A stretch of 64,000 bases of DNA, from the NCBI RefSeq assembly GCF_019097595.1, contig NC_080726.1, forward strand, positions 16,963,705 through 17,027,704, read 5' to 3'. Under the pieces are notes generated by a model, which saw only the letters and a list, made by a program, of their open reading frames with translations, did not search any database and was not told the DNA's origin. Shown piece after piece: positions 23,301-36,000 of this stretch. Position numbers and translations under genes: made by a program. The stretch's first letter is position 1, and every line of letters starts with the position of its first letter. The DNA is from Hemibagrus wyckioides. Its lineage: Eukaryota > Chordata > Actinopteri > Siluriformes > Bagridae.

Positions 23301-25379
23301 ACACACACTGGGAGTGTCTCAGTATCAGTCAGTCTATTCATCTAATGTTGTTACTTGTTTCTAAACAGCTGGAAAGCACTGAAAAGGTTGACGTTTGGTT
23401 GAATGGAACAGTTCCCATCGACCGGACTGTAGGAAACCAGACCACCTTTATTGTCACTTATGAAACTAGTGCACCCACTGTGTACTTACAGTCACCCAGT
23501 GGTTTGGTTTACGACCAGAGAAACACCTCCGACATTGCCAACACCATTACTCTTACTGTTCCAGGAACTGCAGAGGTAAACCTTGTTTACTGTGATTTTG
23601 AATAAAGACAATAAAAAACAAACAGTTTTAAATAATGCACACTGTTTCATCACCTTTCCTGCAGCCAGGTGATTGGAAGTACATGTTCCTCAGTGAAGGC
23701 ACAGCTGCTCAGGCAATTAGTTTAATAGTAATTAGTCAAGCAGCTCATGAAGATGTTTATCCAGTCACAGTTACAGTCAGAATGATCCAGGAGACCAGTG
23801 ATGACACCAAACCTTTGCTGGTGTTGGCTGAGGTCGCTCAGAATTATAACCCTGTTCTGGGGGCCAGCGTTTCTGCAACACTTGAGTCAGATGAAGGACA
23901 ATCGGTCAGTCTGCAGCTCCTTGATAACGGCGCAGGTAATACTGGTAGAATGTAGAAGTGCATTATATCCTAATAACTGTGGAAATGATTCATGACACAA
24001 CATTTGCTAAATAGCACCATTTCCATGCTGGATATTTTTACAGGAGCTGATTCTTTCAAAGGTGATGGCACCTATTCCAGATATTTAACTAAAATATTAC
24101 GTGGAAAATACAGTCTAAAAGTGAGAGTGGAAAATCAACACACAGAAGTTCAGTTTCCTCCCTACAGACACAGCGGTGCCCTCTACATCCCTGGATATGT
24201 TGATGATGGTAACCACTGCCTTCTATTATCACTCAGTCAGAACTGACCAGTCCAGCAGTCAAGGAAAAATAGCCAGAATTCCTGCATTTCATTAAGACTA
24301 CATGAACATACTGCACGTTATGACTTTCACTATACTTTAATAAAACATGATGGATGAGACGTGTAGCATGAGGTCTTAGAAAACTATTATGCATACACAA
24401 AGGAACGAAAGACAAATGGGCAACCACAAGTGTTTCAAGGCTATGCTGTGTTTCTTCTATCCAGTTGCAAAAAAAGTCTTGTTTACCTATAGACAGTTAT
24501 TTCTGGAAAACAACAGAGAATAAAATTACGTTTCTGTCATCTGTCCCTTTGTGTCATTTGTTTGTGAATGTGTAATTTGTCTACTTGCATCTAGTTTGTT
24601 CTCCAAAGGACCTGTTTGTGTTTATTAGACACATGACTGTATGTGATGTGTATTATCAGTCAGTTAGGGTGTGGAGGCTGGGGCACATGTAAATATGGTC
24701 AAGAGTTTTGTTTAAGAAACAACCAGAAAAATCACCCTCAGAAACAGGAAAAAGGCAGAGTTCAGGCGAATTGTGAACAATATCTGTATAATCCAAGAGC
24801 TCTAACGTGGAAACAGAACAATACTGAGTTCGATCTCACAGGTTTAGCTGTATGTGTCCAAAATAAAACTAAATTAACAATCAACTAAATGAATAAAAAA
24901 ACAAATACAGCAATAACTGACATCTACATTCTCTTTGCAGGTGAAGTGAAATTAAACCCTCCTGAGCCACCAATAAACCTGAAGCCAGTTGATGTGGGCA
25001 GCTTCATTAGAACAGTAACTGGGCAGAGTTTTGTAGTGGAAAAAGATATTTCTATAAACTTCCCTCCGAATATGATCACAGATCTGATTGCAGAACTGCA
25101 GGAGGACACCGTGATTCTCACATGGACGGCTCCTGGTGAGGATTATGATCTGGGAAGAGGTGAGTCAAGTGCACGCTTACACAGACTCTTTACGATCCAT
25201 CACATTTGACACTATTTCAATGTCTTTGACTGAAAGTCTGAAGTAGTCATACAATTAAACTAATTTGTTATTGATACAAAAAACTTTCTTTAGATTTTCA
25301 GATGTGGTTGTATATAATGTATATATAATACCATGCAAATATATATATCTATCTATTTATCTACCTGTGTGTGTGTGAT

Positions 25380-25468
<89 letters not shown>

Positions 25469-26135
25469 TCCAACATTTCCAACCCTTAGTGTACATATGA
25501 GAGATGTTCTCCATGCACAATCGATCATAGCCTTAGAGAATTTACTGAGTATAAATAAGAATCTCTGACACTTTAAATGCTTCTTCTTTCAAGCCAAATC
25601 CTATGAAATCAGGTGGAGTGAAGATTTTAAGACAATCCAATACAGCTTCAGCAGCACTAATCTGGTCAACACTTCTGGACTCGTCCCTCAAACCTTCGGC
25701 TCACCTGAAAAACATACTTTCCAGCCCAGTATCACACTTCAACATCACACTACGCTGTTCATTGCTATTCAGTCAGTGGACCAACAAGCAGCAAAGTCTG
25801 AGATATCCAACATTGCTCGAGTAACCAAGTATGTCCCAACTCATAGACCCCCACCAAGCTCAAAGCCAGACCTGAACCTACCACCTCAAGCACACAGCTC
25901 AAATCCAGGCCTGAACCTACCACCTCCAACACCCAGCTCAATTCCAGGCCTGAACCTGACTGCTATTATCTTTTCACTCGGTGTGATGACCATCGTAGTG
26001 TGTCTTATAGCTGTGGTCATCACATGGGTACTGAAGCGGAGAACACATTATATTATTAACAGAACAAGAACAAGTGAAATGTCATTAATAGAACAATACA
26101 AGCCTAAAGAATTTGACTGTATTGCTCCAATCTGA
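17384..26135 (+). CDS. CLCA-B: calcium-activated chloride channel regulator (CLCA family)
   Basis: CLCA proteins are secreted or membrane-anchored zinc metalloproteases that self-cleave and modulate calcium-activated chloride channels. Fourteen exons join in one frame (952 aa): 17384-17533, 20743-20880, 20997-21150, 21297-21402, 21501-21663, 21768-21998, 22513-22737, 22897-23077, 23183-23289, 23369-23575, 23665-23935, 24044-24208, 24941-25159, 25594-26135. All introns start GT and end AG. Residues 1-20 form a signal peptide ([20 protein letters not shown]). The zinc motif HEWAH is at about 153-157, within the CLCA signature [15 protein letters not shown]. The VWA MIDAS motif D-V-S-G-S is at about 308. 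A fibronectin-like region, a Pro-rich stretch with repeated LNLPP, a transmembrane helix (about 895-918) and a short cytosolic tail follow. The length is normal for the family. It converges on PNKP. I do not assign a paralogue number (CLCA1/2/4-like). Confidence 0.95.
17798..18802 (+). mobile_element. hAT transposon remnant (in CLCA-B intron 1)
   Basis: Same element as at 4,154-5,158, with CAGTGGTTCCCAAA ends and the TTATATTG duplication on both sides. The transposase pieces carry the same stop codons as copy A, showing that decay preceded duplication. Confidence 0.9.
17875..18127. repeat. 28-bp minisatellite inside hAT, 9 units (copy B)
   Basis: Nine units of 28 bases as in copy A, but the order of the C/A variant at the unit start is C A A C A A C A C. 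The TTTTTTC variant unit keeps position 3. The length is unchanged while the internal order differs. Confidence 0.93.
19314..19989. repeat. Composite of dispersed fish repeats (CLCA-B intron 1)
   Basis: Duplicate of 5,670-6,345, with the same three repeat pieces and the GCTCTGGATAAGAGCGTCTG tail. Intron 1 of CLCA-B (17,534-20,742) is otherwise non-coding. Confidence 0.6.
25380..25468. repeat. (TAGA)n microsatellite in CLCA-B intron 13
   Basis: About 22 uninterrupted TAGA units. Unit A has lost this intron, so there is no paralogous copy. Confidence 0.98.
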
Positions 26136-26222
26136 TTTGTTTTTTCACATTTCACATTATGAGACTAGTGTGAACCCAAGATTACTTATCGCTGATATAT
26201 GAATTTTAATATTGTGATAAAC

Positions 26223-26228
26223 AATAAA
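26223..26228 (+). terminator. Candidate polyadenylation signal of CLCA-B
   Basis: AATAAA lies 88 bases after the CLCA-B stop codon. It is the nearest canonical signal on the plus strand, and its use is inferred. Confidence 0.5.
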
Positions 26229-27096
26229 AAAGACAAAAATCTAATAATTCAAATCTTCAGACTGTCACATATCAGTCACGTAACTGATTTAGTAAAAGTA
26301 AGCTGAAAGTCAAAGTTAAAAATAAGATTTTTTTTTATTATTATCTGTGTCACATATAAAACACATCGGATCCAGGACACATTTCACTGCAGTATGAACA
26401 CAGTGTTTGCAAATAAGTATGTTAAAGGTGTATGAGTGGAGAAATGATCATATATCCATGTAATGCGATCAGCTCTGTAGTGAAACTGCTTCATTTACTC
26501 TAAGAAAATCACTTTATTGCTGTACGTTTTTTGCTCATCTAATGATTTGCTCTGGGGAACTAACATCAACCCATCAGCTCTATTTGTTTTTGGTGAAACT
26601 GTAAAACTGTCATTCTTTTAACAGTTTCATGTTCTACATTGCTTAACTGATCATATCATGTATTTGTTGTGCAAACTACTCCACATGCTCACAAGTCAGT
26701 GTATTGTGCAAAAATTAAACTTATCAAATCAATCAGTATAATAAAATAATCTTAAGTAGCCAAACAGTCTATTCATTCTGTTTTATTCATTGTTTAATAA
26801 AAGAATTGCTTTCAAACTAAATGGTAAAATTTTTTCTTTTCCTGTAAACCTATAAATCATGTCTCTTTTTTGCAATCCCAGAATAAACTTAGCATTAGAT
26901 GTTCTGTCACTTTAAAAAAGCAGCAGATGTGTTTGTTGTAGATTTTTTCAAAATGAAGACACACAAGGGAATGACGCAGACACACATCAGTAGATAAAAC
27001 AGCAGAACTCAAGAACTCAGCATTAATGTTGCAGAACTGTACTGATACTAGAGATTCTTTGCATTTTGGTGTCCATCCTGTGGTCACTTTCTCTGT
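26229..27096. other. Convergent intergenic region CLCA-B / PNKP
   Basis: No coding sequence. It holds the 3' UTRs of two converging genes. A minus-strand AATAAA (TTTATT at 26,782-26,787) is a candidate PNKP polyadenylation signal, about 310 bases past its stop. Confidence 0.5.
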
Positions 27097-30000
27097 TCAG
27101 CCCTCAGAGAACTGCCTGAAAAGCTCCTCAGACCGATGATCAGGAAAACTGGGAACAAAGTGGATCTGCAGAATTTCAGAGAAGCCCTCTGATAGAGCAG
27201 GAGCCACATATTTCTTCCTACACACACACACAAACAATCAGGGGTTATCCACAATTCACTGTGCCCAGTGTAAAGCTAGGTGACCAGTAACATCAAGAAC
27301 AAGTTATAAATATGTTGATTTATGTGAAAGGCACATTCTGAATGCACAGGCAAAATAAATATATATTAGCAACACTACAGAATACATTTAGAAAATTAAT
27401 TCATTAAGAAAAAACCTCCAAATTCTGGTCTTTACTATATACACAGTGGCTTACACACTCCATGTTCCCTCCATCTGAACTGGGGTTATGAATGATCATG
27501 AATCTCTTTAAATGGGGAAATCAGTAGAGTTTGGAAAATATTTATAAATTAAAATGTAAGTTGTGACTGGGTAAGTATTGATGGTCTTTTCAGTGAAACT
27601 CCTCCATTAGTTATTCTAATCTTTCAGATTTTTCCCCTATTCCAATTTAGAAAATGGATTCAAAATTCATTAGTTGGGCCGGATTTGACCGTGTATCGGA
27701 CTGGTCCTGGTACGTGGGGCATTACTTGGACGAAGTGTTAAAGGCAGAATTGCATTTACTGCAGTGTTCACTCACTTGTAGCTGTGGAAGACCATGTCAT
27801 TGACAGGAGCGTGCTTGGTGGCTGAAGGAACCATCTCTCTAAACTGGAATAGTGAAAAATGAGAAATGAGCACATTACATAAGACACAGTTGAAGTCCTG
27901 GACCTTTAGGATCCCTCCATGTGATTCCTGCTGCACAGATTTGATCTGTAATCACTATAGCATTTAATTCCTGTGTTGTATTGTATTGTACAGCTGTGGC
28001 TAAACCTTTTGAGGATGACACAGTGTTAATTTTCACAAAGTCTGCTGCCTCAGTTTTTAAGATGGCAAGTTGCATATACTCCAGAATGTTATGAAGAGTA
28101 ATCAGATGAAGTCCCTCTTTGCCATGAAATTGAACTTAATCCGAAAAAAACATTTCCACTGCATTTCAGCCCTGCCATAAAAGGACCAGCTGTCATGTCA
28201 ATGGTTCTCTCGTTAACAAGGGTGATGAAGAGGCTGGAGATCACTCTGTCCTGCTGATTGAGTTAGAATAACAGATTAGAAGCTTTAAAAGGACAGTGGT
28301 GCTTGAAATCATTGTTCTTCCTCTGTTAACCATGGTTTCCTGCAAGGAAACAAGTGCAGTCATCATTGGTTTGCACAAAAAGGGATTCACAGGCAAAGAT
28401 ATTGCTGCTAGTAAGATTGCACCCAAATCAACCATTTATCTGATCAAGAACTGAAGGAGAGAGGTTCAATTGTTGTGAAGAAGGCTTCAAGGCGGCCAAA
28501 TAAGTCCAGCAAGTGCCAGGACTGTCTCCTAAAGTTGATTCAGCTGTGGGATCGGGGCACCACCAGTGCTTGCTCAGGAAGGGCAGCAGGCAGGTGTGAC
28601 TGGATCTGCATGCACAGTGAGGAGAAGACTTTTGGAGGACAGCCTGGTGTCAAGAATGGCAGCAAAGAAGACACTTTTCTCTAGGGAAAACATCAGGGAC
28701 AGACTGATATGCTGCAAAAGGTACAGGGATTGGACTGCTGAGGACTGGGGTAAAGTCATTTTCTCTGAAAAATCCCCTTTCCAAATTGTGTGGGGCATCT
28801 GGAAAAAAGCTTGTCTGCAGAAGAAAGGGTGAGTGCTACCAACAGTCCTGCATCCTGAGACCATTGATGTGTGGGGTTGCGTCTCAGCCAAGGAAGTAAT
28901 TTTGCCTAGGAACACAGCCATGAATAAAGAATGGTACAAAAACATACCACGAGAGCAACTTCTACCAACCATCCAAGAACAGTTCGATGACGAACAAGGC
29001 CTTTTCCAGCATGATGGAGCACCTTGCCATAAGGCAAAAGTGATTAAGTGGCTTGGGAAACAAAACATCAAAATTCCAGGTCAATGGCAAGGAAACTCCC
29101 CAGACATTAATTCCATTGAGAACTTGTGGTCAATCCTCAAGAGGTGGGTGGACAAACAAAAACCCACAAATTCTGACAAACTCGAGCATGACAAGCATTG
29201 ATTATGCAAGAATGGGCTGCCATCAGTCAGGATGTGGCCCAGAAGTTGATTGACAGCATGCCAGGGCAAACTGCAGAGGTCTTGAAAAAGAAGGGTCAAC
29301 ACTGCAAATATTGACTCTTTGCATAAACTTAATGTAATTGTCAATAAAATCCTTTGACACTTAGGAAATGCTTGTAATTATACTTCAGTATACCATAGTA
29401 ACATCTAACAAAAAGATCTAAAAATACTGAAGCAGCAGACAAATTAATATTTGTGTCCTTCTCAAAACTTTTGGCCACAGCTGTACAGAACAACCTTTTA
29501 TTATTCTCAATGAGCTTAATCACAATTTTAAAGATATTTGTAAAATCGAAAAACCTTCATCCTGTTTGGAACAGATTTATAGGAAATACAGACAACCTGA
29601 AAATATGATGCCTTCACCTCCTGGTTGTAATGTATTTGCTAAGACAGGAGTAGAAGAATCCATGTGTAGAGTTTAATGGTGAACAATAGCAAACAATCCA
29701 ATACATGAGGCAAAGGCAAAAACCAGAAACAGGCAGGGTTCAAATTTCCCAAAGACAGTAATACACATGGCAGACAAATCCAATACAGAAATCCAAAAGC
29801 GCAAAACCGGAAACTAGGTCATAACTTGGAAAGCAAACACGAACAATGAATCATGGCTTGGTAATGCAGGATAAGTGATGATACTTCGCACCTAGCTTAG
29901 CCTAAGCATGGCTTAAATGGCTAAAACACAGGAAGTAAACTGAATGACCCGGAAGTGTCAGTATTCAGGTGAGGGTTTCCTCTGGTGGTGAAGAGCAGGA

Positions 30001-33000
30001 GGTACAACTGAAGGTACACACTTCCTAGTGTTCTACTAAGGTGTTCCCCAGATGGGGGGCAAGTCCTGTGTCAAGGATGTCTCGCCTGTCCACCCATGAT
30101 CTCTCCTCTGGGCTGTAGCCCTCCCAGTCCACTAGATACTGAAGTCGACCCCCTCTTCGTCTGGAGTTGAGAATCTCCCCGATTATGTATGTTGGGAGCC
30201 TTCTATGTCCAGTGGGGGTGGAGAGACAGCGACTTGGGCATTTTGGTTGGGGTTTTTGTTGGCAGGTTTAAGCAGAGACACATTGAAAGATGGGGATATT
30301 TGATATGATGGTGGGAGTTCACGTTGGTATGTGACTGGGCTCACTTGTCATAAAACCTTAAATGGAATGTAATGCAGATGCGGGCTTTATTTCTTACATG
30401 GGAGCTGAAGCTTGAAGTTCTTGGTCGATAACCACACTAGATGGCCATGTTGGTAATCAAGATGTGGGAGCTGGCATTGATCAGCCTGTATGCGTTGGTG
30501 CCTGACTGCCCCCTGCAGCCGAAAATGAGCATCTTCCCAGATATTTCTGCTGCATCTGAACCAGTCATCTACTGCTGGAACATGTGAAGGTTCCCCTGAC
30601 CAGGGTGGTTCAAACCCTAGGATGCATTGGAAGGGGGTTAATCCTGTGGAGGAGTCAGTCAATGAGTTTTGTGCATACTCAGTCCAAGGAATAAACTTGC
30701 TCCACCAATTTTGCTCTCAACTACAGTAGGAGGTGCCACCAATCTCCTGATTAAGCCACTCCACTTGGCCATTAGACTGTGGATGGTACCCCGATGTAAA
30801 GCTGATGTTAATGTTCAATCTGGAACAGAATGCTCCAGACACAGGATGTAAATTGGACCCCCCATCTGACACAATGTACTCCGGGAGACCATACACCCGA
30901 AACACTCAGGATCGGTGGCAAGGCTGGAGGGGGTCATGTTGTTGAGACAATGCATCAGCCTTGCTATTTTTTGTACATGGCCAGTATGTGAATGTGAAAT
31001 TAAACCTTGTGAAGAAGAGGGCTTGGCATGGGTTCTCCTTGACCATCTCTTGACCCCCTTGAGGTATTCTAGATCCTTGTGATCTGAAATTACTTGAATT
31101 GCACAGTGTGCCCACTCAAGCCAATGCCTCCATTATTCTCGAGCGGCTTTAATCGACAGCAACTCCCATTCCTATGTCACAGCTGAGTTATGCTGGGATA
31201 AATTTTTGTGAATAATAAGCACAGGGGTACAACTTGGCTGCCATACCATGGAACTTTTGCAGCTCCTTGATCACTGTGGCCCTTGGCCATTTCGTCAATG
31301 CCTGTGCTTTGCATGGATCCATCTTCACACTGGAGATGGACAGTAATATACCAAGAAGGATATAAATGGTATGGTGGAATTCACATTCCACCTTCACAAA
31401 TTGACAAACAGACTGTGTTGCAGGAGGCAGAGAAGGACTTTTCTTACATGACCAACATGTTCTCTGGACTCAGAATATATAAGTATTTCATCAATTTGTA
31501 GACTATGACAGTGATTAGGTCACGAAACAGTTCATTGATAAATGATTGAACGACTCCTGGTGTGTTGGTCAAGCCATACGGCATCACCATCACCATATTC
31601 ATAGTGACCCCTCAGTGATAAACGGCATTTTCCACTCATCCGCCTCTCTGATTCAAACAAGGTTGTAGGAACTTCTCTGGTCAAGTTTGGTGAACAGCTT
31701 GGCTGCTCCAGTGCTGAGGGTAGCAGATAAGAGTGTTTGGCGGTTATAGCATTAAGCCCCCGCTAGTCTATTCAGGGAGGTAGGCCGCATCCTTCTTTTC
31801 CACAAAAAAGCCTGCCGCTGCGGGGAAGGTAGAGGGTCGAATAAACCTGAAGGCTAGGGCTTCCTCAATGTAGTCCTCCATGGCCTGGCATTCCGGGATG
31901 GATAGGGGCTTTTCTCTTAGGTGGAGAAGTGTTGGACAGGAGGACCTCAGTGGGAACCATAAAAGCCTTATCGATTTCTGGGCTTTTCACAAAGGAAGTG
32001 CCCCAAAATTATGGGGCTTGCTGGAGAGGAGGTGATGAATAGTGTAATAGTTTCTGTATGAAATTTGAAGCTCTAGTGGGACGGTCTGATGGGTAATATA
32101 GCCGCCCCAATGGGTTGGCTATGATCTTGATTTACATGGTACATGGCACAATAGGAATGTCCAGTTCCTGAACAATTTGGTGGTCAATGAGGTTTATTGC
32201 AAAGCTAGAGTCCACCAGGGCTCAATAAGAGGAGCTAGGCCCACTTGAGCAGGTAAACAAAAGTTATAAGGGCAAGGAGTAGAACTTACTGTAGCAGCTT
32301 TGTTTGGGTAGTTAGCACAGTGGTATCCTGGTTGTCTGCAATATAGGCACAGATATGGGAGCATGCGCCTCTGTCGTTCCTCTGCTGTGACTTGGGTCTC
32401 TCCTAGCTGCATGGGTTCTGCTGTTGTGGAGGATGCAGAGTGTGTGGTTTCATCAAAGGAGAGGTAAGCTTGGGAGGCCGCTTTAGATGACTGGTTGCAC
32501 AACATATTGTCCAATCATATGCTCAGGTTAATGAACTGTGATATAGTAAATGAGGCTAGCTCCGCTTGCAGGCGATGATTGAGTCCTTTCCTGAAGATAT
32601 CTATCAAAGCAATATCGTTCCACCTACTGTGCAGCTAAGGTACGGAGGTGGATGGCGTAATCAGCTGCTGTGTATGTACCTTGATTTAATTGAAGTAGCT
32701 AAAGTGAAACGTCCATACCCCCTGCAGGGTATTCAAAAAACCCCCGAATCTGTTGGGAAAAGAAGATGAACAAGCTCCAGATTCGGGGGTCAGAATCCCA
32801 CACCGCTGATGCCTATTCCAATGCCTTAATCGTAAGAGTAGACATTATTAACGCACATGTAGTCACCCTCATTTGAGTAACATTCAGGGTGGTGAATGAT
32901 ATAAATGTTGCATTGGCATGAAAATTCTCTACACTTATCCGATGAACCATCAAACTTATCTGGGAGTGCCATCATGGTGAGCTCAGATCTCAGTACTGTA

Positions 33001-36000
33001 ACGGAATTAGTTAGTTGCTCATTCGTGACCTGTAGCTGGGTGAACTGCTGATGATAGATTGCCAGTAGTTTTTCCTGGTATGTAAAATGGGCCTGAAGAT
33101 GAGAAAACTCTGCTGGATTCACCAGAGAGCGGGACGCACCACTGAAGATGTTACACTGGGATAGAGAGCATACGTAAAAATAACATTTGCCTGAAATATT
33201 TTAAGAAAATTACTGATCATTTTAGCACTCTCTTAAATTTGCAGTTTACTTTAACACTTTCACCATGAATCTGTGACCAAAATGTAGAAGCCACATTAAT
33301 AAAGTCAAATGTACAGGCAGGTTAATAAGTCAAGCAAATCATGTGGTGTAACCTGCAGCAACACCACATGACAGAGAAGACTCTGCCCACCCTGTTATTG
33401 TGCTTGGCTTGTTCCAGAGAGGCAGCGAAGTTAAAGCATCGGCAGGGAACTCCAGCACTCTTACTGACATCCAAATACCTGTGAAGGGAAGCATGGAGCA
33501 GGTCAGATCTTCCTTAGTGCCATGAACTTTGAGAGTATAATCTATAGCAATAGCTTAAAAAAAACACTGATCAGTAAAGAAACTAAAATATGCACCGCTT
33601 TCGAGACTCGAGGTCAGGATTAGTGTTGTCCACAGCCACACTGTGTCCTTCCTTCAGTGCACGTTCACATGCTGACACACAGTGCTGCCATGACCCCAGT
33701 GTGTCCTAGCAAGAATACCTCATCATCATCATCGTTATCATCATTATTATCTAGAAGAGGAGTGTCCAATCTTACCTGGATAGGATCGGTGTGGGTGCAG
33801 GTTTTCATTTAGTCCATGAAGAAGCCACACCTGAGTCTACTGAAAGCCAAGATCAATTGATTAAATAGGTGGAATCAGGTGTGACTTTTGCTGGATTGGT
33901 ATGAAAACCTGCATCCACACCGGCCCTTTGTGGATATGATTGGACACCCATGGTGTAAAAGAATCTCTCACTGTTTCTCAATATTTGGATAGGTGTGTAA
34001 TTCATTAGTCTAACCCAGATGTTTCCCTTTCCAATGTAAAATTGAGAAAAAAAAAAAAACTCCAACTCTTTAAATTTTAGGCAAGTAATGAAAATCAGTA
34101 CAGATCTATTGTGTGAAAGAATTAGAGCTTTTTATACCAGAGCTGTTAAAATATAGATTTAACTTCACATCATTTTAATAGTGTTCTTATTTTAAAACTG
34201 CAGTTATAGACAGGCTGACACTATGTGCATACCTTTTTAAATAAACAAGCTTTTAATCTGGACTTCTGAAAAGAATCTAGCACTAAATACACCACCTCAG
34301 GAGTGTTGAGGTGGCATGACCCCTCATATACTCACCCTGTTTATGTACACGTATCCCTTAGGAATGATGTGGGTTTGAAAAAAAGTGGATTTGCCAGCTG
34401 CAAAAGTAAACACAAGGGTAAGGTCATTTAATAGGATTTTTGTCAAGCTACAAAAGCATTTAAGAAACCTTTCACAAAAAAAAAAAAAAAACTTACAACC
34501 AGGGAATCCAACAGCAACAATGATTTCCTGGCAGGTAGAAGTGAGCGAGGCAGTAGGAGGGTCATACAGACGTCCCTTTGGGTCTAAACCTCTCTGCAGG
34601 TTATAAAATTCTACAGTGAATAATTATACTAATTCACAGTGTCATGTAAATGTGAACACAGTATCACAGTGTCATGTGGTCCATTCAGGTCCAATCAGCT
34701 AAGATCCAGTTCAACTAAGCATAAATACACTGAGTAAATCTGTACAGAGGCAAACACAGACAAGCAATTCCACAGCTCACCGGATCAAATGATGGCAAAT
34801 CATAGGGAGCAGCTTTCCAACCAAGGAAGAACTCCTCTGGAGTGTGAAACTGTATACCAATGTTCAGAGCAAACTAGAAACAAAATGAAAGAAATATGCC
34901 ATTTAAAATTTTATCCTCAGGATAAAAGAAGTCCTCAGGAAAGTGAACAATAAATAATGTGCATCAACTTTTAAGAACACATTTGTGTTAATATCTTATA
35001 CAAAGTAAGCAGTAAAATGTGCTACTTTATGTTCATCACTACTGTAAGCAAGTAGTGGCCATGGGCTGCATCTCACCAGCCGGTCACTACAGGAGAAGTC
35101 CTTCTTCTTCTTCCCTGGAGCCCAATTTACAGGACGACCTGCTGCATCTAGTCCAAAAAAACCGTGAAGAGCAAATCATTTACTAATTTACTTTAAATAG
35201 CTGGGTCCAGTATCAGGTCTTCAAATTCCCCTTTTAAAAACCCTGAATGCATCAGTATAAGCTATCAAAAAGTCTGAATAATAAGCCTTTATTTTTGGGC
35301 AGTTCAGGATGAGGGGTTAAATCACAGAAAATCTTTCAAAAATTATTTTTGCGGATTCATTTAATTCTCTGTTTTTCTTAAGAAATTAAGATTAAAACGA
35401 GCTTCACTGGAACCAGGCATTTACAAAACACTTCCTTCCACAGACACTCACCTCCAACATAAACACTCTGGGATTTATTCACAATTATTCCATTGTTTGC
35501 CTGGAAAACACAGTGTATATTATAGATCATTTGCAAATGTCAGAAACTTCACCCCACAGGCCTTTATTCATCAGAGTAACATATACAGTCAAATCTGGTC
35601 ATAAAAAAAAAAGAATCTGCTTTTTCAACATTTTCCTCATGAATAATTTCACCTTTTATATAAATATCAAAAATTATATAAAACAGCATATACAGTAGTT
35701 GCATATAAGAAAATCAATTTGTCTTGAATTTAGTAGTGTTCAAAAATGCAGGACACAGTCATTAGACTGATGAACAGTACTAGTTTACTGGTTTAGAATG
35801 GAAGCTTGGTATTGAGTTCACCATGTTAATCAGCGTGACTTTTCTTTGTCGTCTTTCTTGATAATTAATGCCGAGTTCACACTGTGCAATTTTCAAGTCA
35901 TCGGATCACTGTTGCTTTCACACTGCATGACTATTTAGGGTAGCATTCAGTCACTGCTGTGTTCACACTGCACAACTGATCGGCGACAGGAACTTTCACA

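Noticed and set aside
28574..29071. 165-aa minus-strand frame
   Set aside because: Antisense shadow of the Tc1 transposase, whose DD34E end reads on the plus strand.
29626..33155. Endogenous retrovirus
   Set aside because: No envelope region. The chromodomain after integrase and the gag type indicate a Ty3/gypsy retrotransposon.
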